Shown here piece after piece: positions 32,287-37,296 of a DNA stretch of 37,296 bases. The notes below the pieces were generated by a model, which made no database searches, was not told the DNA's origin, and was given only the letters and a program-made list of their open reading frames with translations. The stretch is from NCBI GenBank assembly GCA_903945175.1, contig CAJAUM010000058.1, positions 1 to 37,296 of the forward strand, read 5' to 3'. Numbering within the stretch: position 1 is the first letter of the stretch; every line of letters begins with the position of its first letter. The position numbers and the translations under genes are program-made. Source of the DNA: an uncultured Bacteroidales bacterium. GTDB lineage: Bacteria > Bacteroidota > Bacteroidia > Bacteroidales > FEN-979.

Positions 32287-32338
32287 ATTTTGGCTTTCAC
32301 TCTTTTTACTAATTTCACGCGTGTAAACTTCAGGGAAG

Positions 32339-33751
32339 ATGGCGCTATTCACTACCACAACAGAAACACCTAGAGATGTTGAGAATATTTATCAGGAATT
32401 TGAATGCTTTTTTTCTGGTTCAATTAGAGAAGTCCAATCTGAATGGAATAATGATAAAAAGACATATTACGAAAATTCCTTCGAAAATGTTGTTGAAAAT
32501 AAATTGTTTGAAGGTCATTACATATTCTTAATCAATGAGATAAAAAAACACATTTTAGAACAGTTAGGCAAATACAATTCGATACAAATTCTCTCATTTG
32601 TAGAAAAACAAAGAATACATTACGAAAGTTTTTTTCCTGAGAAAAGGAAAAAAGATTTGTACGAAGATTTCCTGGTTATGAATGTTGCAATGGGCGATGA
32701 AAGTATCTTGGGTACCAATTATAAGTTAACTGAGGGTGAAAGAACCATGGCAAAACTTGCTTACGAAAAATATTTGGAAGCTTACATTCTATTGGGGCAG
32801 GAAATGGAAGCAGTTTTTACAACATTCCTCACCTTTGTTCAAAAATTCGCAATTCAGAATTATGGCAATATCGACCAAAAGCAATTTAAATCTTTTGAGC
32901 TTAAACCCAAATTGATTGGATCCTTTATTGACACCCCAAATATTATAGAATCGCATCAGCAATCATTTCCTGTTAATCTGAAAAAAGAATTTTTCAAACG
33001 ACACCCTAAAGGGTTGGAATTATTAAACATACCAAATATAATATTGGAAGCTTATGGTGTCTTTTGTAAATGCAAATTTCTTGAAATATCCGGTTTCGGT
33101 GAAATTCCGCTTCCAGCTTTTGCATTAATGGGGGTTGAATCAGCTAAACAAACAGTACCAGGTAAATGTTTTCAAGCCTACGCCATGGGTTTTCTTGTAG
33201 GATATAATGATAATTTAGTGCCATTTATTGATAACCTTACCAGTCGAAAAGAAAAAATCATCTTTGAGGCAATGGGAAAAGGAGCTAAAGGATTCACTGA
33301 ACGCCAGGGAAATGGCGATGAAGTTTTTTTTTCCGAAGATTTTTATGAATCTGGAGTTTTCGAAGGAAAAAGGTATAAGGCCTGGAGTTATATTTTTGAA
33401 ACTCCATCACAATTCATGAACTTTTTCAAACATCCTCAAAAGAAACCTCCTCAGAAGAAAAAACAAGCAGAAAAATGGTATGCACTTTATCATATGATTT
33501 TAATTGCGATTGGCAAACAAGTACCTAATCCTTTATCAGGTAGTAAGGCCGATACAATCAGATTTGGGAAGGATCAATATGGTACCAACCAGGGATTTTA
33601 TCAGGAATTAAAAAAAATCGACCTTAATGACATGACCGCCTATGTCAGGAGCCTGCCGCCAAAAGATAGAAAGCAATGGAAAATGATCATTACTAAAATA
33701 TCAAATAAAGATGCCGATGTTATCTCTTGGCTTAACAAACAACCAAACTAA
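32339..33751 (+). CDS. Unrecognised 470-residue cargo protein of the integrated element
   Basis: I do not recognise a family with confidence. It is soluble, without signal peptide or membrane helices, and helical in the first 180 residues (KTYYENSFENVVENKLFEG, RTMAKLAYEKYLEAYILL). A conserved-looking C-terminal module of about 90 residues (EKWYALYHMILIAIGKQ, RFGKDQYGTNQGFYQELKKID, MTAYVRSLPPKDRKQWKMII, DADVISWLNKQ) resembles tails I associate with hypothetical proteins on Bacteroidota mobile elements. The gene is visibly more AT-rich than the host genes. It has its own -7 box and CAGGGAAG before the ATG. Its place between integrase and excisionase is a usual cargo slot, so defence, immunity or regulation are open possibilities. 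Confidence 0.75.
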   Translation: MALFTTTTETPRDVENIYQEFECFFSGSIREVQSEWNNDKKTYYENSFENVVENKLFEGHYIFLINEIKKHILEQLGKYNSIQILSFVEKQRIHYESFFPEKRKKDLYEDFLVMNVAMGDESILGTNYKLTEGERTMAKLAYEKYLEAYILLGQEMEAVFTTFLTFVQKFAIQNYGNIDQKQFKSFELKPKLIGSFIDTPNIIESHQQSFPVNLKKEFFKRHPKGLELLNIPNIILEAYGVFCKCKFLEISGFGEIPLPAFALMGVESAKQTVPGKCFQAYAMGFLVGYNDNLVPFIDNLTSRKEKIIFEAMGKGAKGFTERQGNGDEVFFSEDFYESGVFEGKRYKAWSYIFETPSQFMNFFKHPQKKPPQKKKQAEKWYALYHMILIAIGKQVPNPLSGSKADTIRFGKDQYGTNQGFYQELKKIDLNDMTAYVRSLPPKDRKQWKMIITKISNKDADVISWLNKQPN

Positions 33752-33752
33752 C

Positions 33753-33821
33753 GGGTAGAAATATCCGCCTGCAATTTATTGTTCCTGATTATCTGACGGT
33801 TAGCTCCGGGTAAAATATCCG
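33753..33821. repeat. Near-identical direct repeats GGGTAnAAATATCCG upstream of the HTH gene
   Basis: GGGTAGAAATATCCG (33753-33767) and GGGTAAAATATCCG (33808-33821) lie 55 bases apart, between the cargo stop and the HTH gene start. They could be operator half-sites for the HTH protein or another element regulator. Confidence 0.5.
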
Positions 33822-33877
33822 TTTTATAACTCCATTCTTCCCATTGTAATTTGGCCATGAATTTTAAATCATGGCAA

Positions 33878-34183
33878 ATGCAAAATGTAATTTTATCTTC
33901 AGTTTCAATTCCCGACCTGGTAGATTTAATCGCCTGTGAAATTGAAACCCGGTTACACAATCGGGAGCGACCCACCCCCACCCCAGAACCTCAACGATTA
34001 TATGGCGACCGATCAGCGGCGCAATACCTGGGATGCACTCCTTTAACAATTCAAAAACTCAGAAAATCTGGAGAAATCCCCTACTATCGGTATGGCCGGA
34101 AGTTCTATTTCATAACGTCCGAACTTGATCAGACATTGAAAGTGTCTGCCCGGAAGTTTGGCAAACATCAAAAAACAACCTAA
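33878..34183 (+). CDS. Excisionase-like helix-turn-helix protein
   Basis: A 101-residue DNA-binding protein. An N-terminal helix (MQNVILSSVSIPDLVDLIACEIETRL) is followed by a MerR/excisionase-type HTH (RSAAQYLGCTPLTIQKLRKSGEIPYYRYGRKFYFITSELDQTL), the common form on Bacteroidota integrative elements. It may assist excision by the integrase or regulate the element. I chose ATG 33878 because relatives start MQN-I; ATG 33857 and TTG 33851 would add a few residues. Its stop TAA overlaps the ATG of a short downstream frame (TAATG). Confidence 0.85.
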   Translation: MQNVILSSVSIPDLVDLIACEIETRLHNRERPTPTPEPQRLYGDRSAAQYLGCTPLTIQKLRKSGEIPYYRYGRKFYFITSELDQTLKVSARKFGKHQKTT

Positions 34184-34357
34184 TGACCCAGGACTTAACT
34201 CACTTTTGCCGGCTGGAATCCGATTACAGACATCAAGCTGGCCAAATTAATTAGCCTGCTTTGCCATCAGTTACTCCCACACAATCTGATGATGGACCCG
34301 GTCCGCTGGATGAACCAATGGGCAATCTGCCCTTCTAAAATGATTCATTTGAGGTAA
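34183..34357 (+). pseudogene. Possibly frameshifted remnant of a small element gene
   Basis: ATG 34183 overlaps the HTH stop and opens a 23-codon frame (MTQDLTHFCRLESDYRHQAG...) that stops at 34254. A second frame is open from about 34199 to the TAA at 34355-34357 and reads like protein: TDIKLAKLISLLCHQLLPHN, VRWMNQWAICPSKMIHLR. One single-base shift would join them into a product of about 55-58 residues. Either a decayed gene or an assembly error would explain this; independent short frames are also possible. Confidence 0.35.
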
Positions 34358-34368
34358 AACTGAAAGCC

Positions 34369-34635
34369 ATGAAGGCAAAGGAATATCTGAGATTAAAAGG
34401 AAAGCGAGAACTTGAAAATTTCAAGGGTTTCACCGGCGAATATGTTATAACTCCCCCTGAAATGGAGGAGTTCACCAAACAGCAAGCCATCGCCTTTGCC
34501 GAATGGCTCGATTCATTTGGATGGCGTCAATTCCAGGAATCAACCTGGTACAATACCATAAGTCATAAGCATAAGGCGACAGATTATTATACTACCGGCC
34601 AATTGTACCGGCAATTCCAAAAAGAACAGGAGTAA
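34369..34635 (+). CDS. Small element-encoded hypothetical protein
   Basis: An 88-residue charged protein (MKAKEYLRLKGKRELENF ... QQAIAFAEWLDSFGWRQFQ ... YYTTGQLYRQFQKEQE) with no signal peptide. It resembles short early genes of Bacteroidota phages that lie between the regulator and the replication genes, but I cannot name it. It starts 12 bases after the putative remnant and ends 86 bases before the replication gene, and probably belongs to the same early transcript. Confidence 0.6.
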   Translation: MKAKEYLRLKGKRELENFKGFTGEYVITPPEMEEFTKQQAIAFAEWLDSFGWRQFQESTWYNTISHKHKATDYYTTGQLYRQFQKEQE

Positions 34636-34721
34636 CAATCCAACAGAAAATAATCGGAAAATGTTTCCGAATCGTTGACCAGTGCTGAAGAATTTTTTAA
34701 CTCGATTCAAATTATTGAAAA

Positions 34722-35453
34722 ATGGCTAAAGATCCTGCATTCTTATTTTACTCCCAAGACTTCATAACAGGTACACAATTTTTTACCGACGAACAATTGG
34801 GAAAATATATCAGATTGCTTTGTGCACAACATCAACACGGCCATCTTTCCGAAGTACAAGTGAACTACATATGTAGAACACTTGATCCTACTATTATGAA
34901 AAAATTCAAACAGGATACGGATGGTCTATTTTTTAATGAACGATTAGACAATGAGATTAAAAAACGTAAATCATTCTGTAACAGCAGAAGAGAGAATATT
35001 ACAAAGAGATATAAGGAAAAAGAATCCTACATAAGTAGTACATATGTAGATCATATGTATCTACATATGGAAAATGAAAATGAAAATATATATAAAGATA
35101 TAAATAAAGATATATCTGGAAAAGGGGGTGTGGGGGAAAAACCAAAATGGGCCGAAAATTTCAAAAACTTCAATCCGGAAATAAAATACGCGTTCGAATC
35201 TGAAAAGTTTGGGGCCATGTGGGACTACTGGTTGAAGTACAAAAGAGAACGCAAGGATAAAAAATACACCACTACCGGCGAGCAGGCAACCATAAAAGGT
35301 TTGTACGATAAAGCCGAGGGTTCAATAGACAATGCCGATGAAATCATAAATCAGAGCATTCAACAAAACTGGGCCGGGTTGTTTGAGGTAAGAGATCATC
35401 AGAATAAGTCACAGGTAACCGACTTGGCTAAAACAGGGAGGGTTTTGAACTAA
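34722..35453 (+). CDS. Phage replisome organizer / DUF1376-like replication protein
   Basis: A 243-residue protein. The N-terminal 85 residues (DPAFLFYSQDFITGTQFFTDEQLGKYIRLLCAQHQHGHL) match the winged-helix start of phage replisome organizers and DUF1376 proteins, which bind an origin and recruit the helicase. A low-complexity linker (about residues 100-132, rich in N, E, Y and K) leads to a C-terminal helical domain (KFGAMWDYWLKYKRERKDKKYT) that may contact the helicase. The linker is coded by DNA with a strong dyad and direct repeats, as in phage origins such as lambda O. It overlaps the next ATG by one base (TAATG), so the two are coupled. Confidence 0.8.
   Translation: MAKDPAFLFYSQDFITGTQFFTDEQLGKYIRLLCAQHQHGHLSEVQVNYICRTLDPTIMKKFKQDTDGLFFNERLDNEIKKRKSFCNSRRENITKRYKEKESYISSTYVDHMYLHMENENENIYKDINKDISGKGGVGEKPKWAENFKNFNPEIKYAFESEKFGAMWDYWLKYKRERKDKKYTTTGEQATIKGLYDKAEGSIDNADEIINQSIQQNWAGLFEVRDHQNKSQVTDLAKTGRVLN
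35041..35115. repeat. Dyad and direct-repeat cluster within the replication gene (candidate origin)
   Basis: An 11-bp inverted repeat (CATATGTAGAT at 35041-35051, ATCTACATATG at 35059-35069) contains three CATATG spaced 11 and 12 bases apart. Three GAAAAT follow in tandem (35070-35087), then two AAAGATATA 12 bases apart (35094, 35106). The block is far more AT-rich than its surroundings. Confidence 0.7.
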
Positions 35454-37296
35454 TGATAACGATTCAGGCAAACATAAAATCCGAAGGTGTATCCTACTGT
35501 GACTTGTCGGTGATAATCGAAAAGATTAGAACCGGCGGCAGCAAGCTTGCTTTGGTTAAAGAACTTCGGGCGTTGCGCCAGGCAGATGTTGAAAAATACA
35601 AAGCCAGAAAAAGTGAAATGCCGGCGATTATCTTCCAGGGAAAGTTCAGCAGGCGTGCCAATGAATCACTGGTCGAGGCATCCGGATTGATGATCTTGGA
35701 TTTCGACCATACCGGCATTGAGTTGAAAGAACGGCTAAAGACAATCCCTTTCATCTACGTTTCTTTCGTCAGCCTTGGTGGCGATGGCGTTAAGGCCCTG
35801 GTTAAAATTCCGGTTGTTCAATCCGATGCCGAGTATAAGGAATATTGGTTCGCTGTTGATAAGGCGCTGCGTGATCTGCTACCCGAGGCCATTGATTCTG
35901 CCTGTAAAGATATATCCAGGGCTTGCTATTTCTCATACGATCCTGACGTTTACGTGAACAGCGAAGCGATCGTCTTTACCGAGCGATTGCAAAAGGATGA
36001 AAAGAAGCCCGTCACACACGAAAAATATGTAAAGAACGATTACAAGCGGGCGATGGTACCGTTAAACTACATCCGATCGGCAGTCGATGGTGAAAGGCAC
36101 ACGAAGATCCTGAAAGCTTCCAGACTCATGGGTGGTTATGTGGCTGCCGGAATCATGAGCGATCAGGAGGCTGTGAGATTGCTCGAACAAGAAGCGTATC
36201 ACATCGATCCATCCGATTTCCAGATAAATCGCAGGGCAATTATCGATGGCATTGAAAACGGCAAGTCTCACCCGGTAACCGAGGCGCTTGAAGCTGAAAT
36301 CAAGACAGAGCAGAAATTTGGTAAGCTGTACTTCACGCTCAAAGAGGTTGAGCCAGCCATTGACGAAAAGTTCAAACATGGTATCAGCCGTGGATTTTAT
36401 GTCGGATGGGATGCCCTAGACGAATTCTACACTCTCAAGCCGGGGACCACCACCTACATCTATGGCGCCCCTTACAGCGGAAAGACAATCCTTTGGTATG
36501 AGATCCTGATAAACTGTTCGAGGTTCTATGGCATGAAGCACATTGTGTTTAGTCCCGAAACCGGTGGAGCAGCAGATATCTACATCCACCTGATCGAAAT
36601 AAGCACGGGAAAAAATTTCTATTCGAATTACGGGAATCAACTTTCCGAAGTTGAGCTTGATGATGCCAAACGCTTTATCGACAAACACTTCATTGTGGTT
36701 GATCCCGACGATAACATGCTCTCAGTCGAAGATTTCTATGCCTATTGCGACATTATTGAGAGAAAGTTTAACACCAAAATTCACACCACTACCATCGATC
36801 CATGGAACGAACTCTTGCACGACTTCGCCGACAAGGGAAACCGGCAGGATATTTATCTCGAATGGGCGCTGGGTAAAATCCGCCAGAACGCAAGGGCCAA
36901 CGACCGTCATAATGCCATCATCACACACATTACACAACAGCAAAAGGTTAAAGACGCCAAAGGGAACTTCTATTACCCACCGGCCGATTTCAGGGAGGTT
37001 TCGGGTGGCCAGTCCTGGGCGCGAAAAGGGATGAACATGTTGAACATTTATCGTCCGCCCGAGGGGTTGCAGCATGGTGGCATGATCATGCCCGATAACG
37101 CTACCATCATCTCTGTACAAAAGGTAAAGCCAAGGGGCGTAGGTAAAAAAGGCGATGCCATACTCTATTTCGATTTCCGGTCACATCGGTTTTATGAAGA
37201 AAGATTTGGAGAGCGCTTCTATTCCCGGCAAAAGGGAATAAAAAATGAAGAACTGCAGCTTGATTTTGCACCGGTGCCCTATGTTGACCCGGAAGA
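35453..37296 (+). CDS. Primase-helicase (VirE_N/BT4734-like plus RecA-type helicase), runs off the window
   Basis: An open frame of 614 codons starting at ATG 35453 and cut by the window end. The N-terminal third has the BT4734/VirE_N pattern, FQGKFSRRANESLVEASG, LMILDFDH and FVSLGGDGVKALVKI, which is an archaeo-eukaryotic-primase-like domain. Residues 324-345 hold a Walker A motif (YGAPYSGKT, G338-T345), then FSPETGGA, a Walker B-like TTTIDPWNEL and HITQQQKVKDAKG with SGGQSWARKG, typical of DnaB/Twinkle-like helicases. It presumably primes and unwinds for the element's replication, loaded by the upstream organizer with which it is coupled. The true length is unknown. It is less AT-rich than the cargo gene. 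Confidence 0.88.
   Translation, partial: MITIQANIKSEGVSYCDLSVIIEKIRTGGSKLALVKELRALRQADVEKYKARKSEMPAIIFQGKFSRRANESLVEASGLMILDFDHTGIELKERLKTIPFIYVSFVSLGGDGVKALVKIPVVQSDAEYKEYWFAVDKALRDLLPEAIDSACKDISRACYFSYDPDVYVNSEAIVFTERLQKDEKKPVTHEKYVKNDYKRAMVPLNYIRSAVDGERHTKILKASRLMGGYVAAGIMSDQEAVRLLEQEAYHIDPSDFQINRRAIIDGIENGKSHPVTEALEAEIKTEQKFGKLYFTLKEVEPAIDEKFKHGISRGFYVGWDALDEFYTLKPGTTTYIYGAPYSGKTILWYEILINCSRFYGMKHIVFSPETGGAADIYIHLIEISTGKNFYSNYGNQLSEVELDDAKRFIDKHFIVVDPDDNMLSVEDFYAYCDIIERKFNTKIHTTTIDPWNELLHDFADKGNRQDIYLEWALGKIRQNARANDRHNAIITHITQQQKVKDAKGNFYYPPADFREVSGGQSWARKGMNMLNIYRPPEGLQHGGMIMPDNATIISVQKVKPRGVGKKGDAILYFDFRSHRFYEERFGERFYSRQKGIKNEELQLDFAPVPYVDPE

Noticed and set aside
35775-35957. 60-codon frame in the last gene region
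   Set aside because: It is in a different frame within the primase-helicase gene, whose 614-codon frame is uninterrupted and carries clear motifs.

Overview
The window looks like a chromosomal contig end from a free-living, gliding-type Bacteroidota (Bacteroidales-like) bacterium, running into an integrated phage-like element. The assignment rests on -7 promoter boxes of the form TAnnTTTG upstream of most genes, weak Shine-Dalgarno use, a type IX secretion (T9SS) C-terminal sorting domain, DUF4301 and DUF4369/TlpA proteins, an OmpA protein with PD40 repeats, and a pyrB-pyrI pair. Bases 1-24 are not biological: they match the Illumina TruSeq adapter with one T missing, so base 1 is an untrimmed contig end.

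Layout. (1) 25-4125: an AT-rich leader, then a DUF4301 protein, a YdcF/SanA-like membrane protein and a TlpA-type thioredoxin, all on +. (2) 4180-12241, all on -: a housekeeping block transcribed ffh, folD, queE, an OmpA/PD40 protein, thrS, infC, rpmI, rplT. infC seems to begin at an AUA codon behind a strong GGAGG. (3) 12373-13944: a secreted T9SS cargo protein. (4) argS on -. (5) A cyclic-2,3-diphosphoglycerate-synthetase-like GTPase, then pyrB and pyrI, then a small predicted outer-membrane protein, on +. (6) On -: a Schlafen/AlbA_2 protein, the 3-methyladenine glycosylase tag and an orphan small protein. (7) 22130-30704 on +: a repeat-built coiled-coil protein, a small Cys-x-Cys protein and three consecutive multi-PAS sensor kinases (soluble; hybrid with receiver; CHASE membrane type). 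No DNA-binding response regulator is present. (8) 30818 to the end: an integrated element with a tRNA-Ser-like 3' fragment as probable attachment site, a tyrosine integrase, an unrecognised 470-residue AT-rich cargo gene, an excisionase-like HTH protein, small ORFs, a replisome-organizer-like protein and a primase-helicase that runs off the end.

How the parts relate. Region 2 is a translation and protein-targeting block. Region 7 is a signalling island whose phosphorelay output must lie elsewhere or act through the hybrid receiver. Region 8 is the left end of a temperate phage or similar element, with integration and replication functions visible and structural genes beyond the window.

The best leads are the C10 tract inside the first kinase, the shared PAS module between kinases two and three, the coiled-coil gene heading the kinase island, the heptanucleotide repeat that encodes part of a signal peptide, the att-like tRNA fragment, the dyad and repeat cluster inside the replication gene (possible origin), and the unknown cargo gene. 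I see no CRISPR array, rRNA or complete tRNA. All family calls are from reading motifs by eye; no database search was run.
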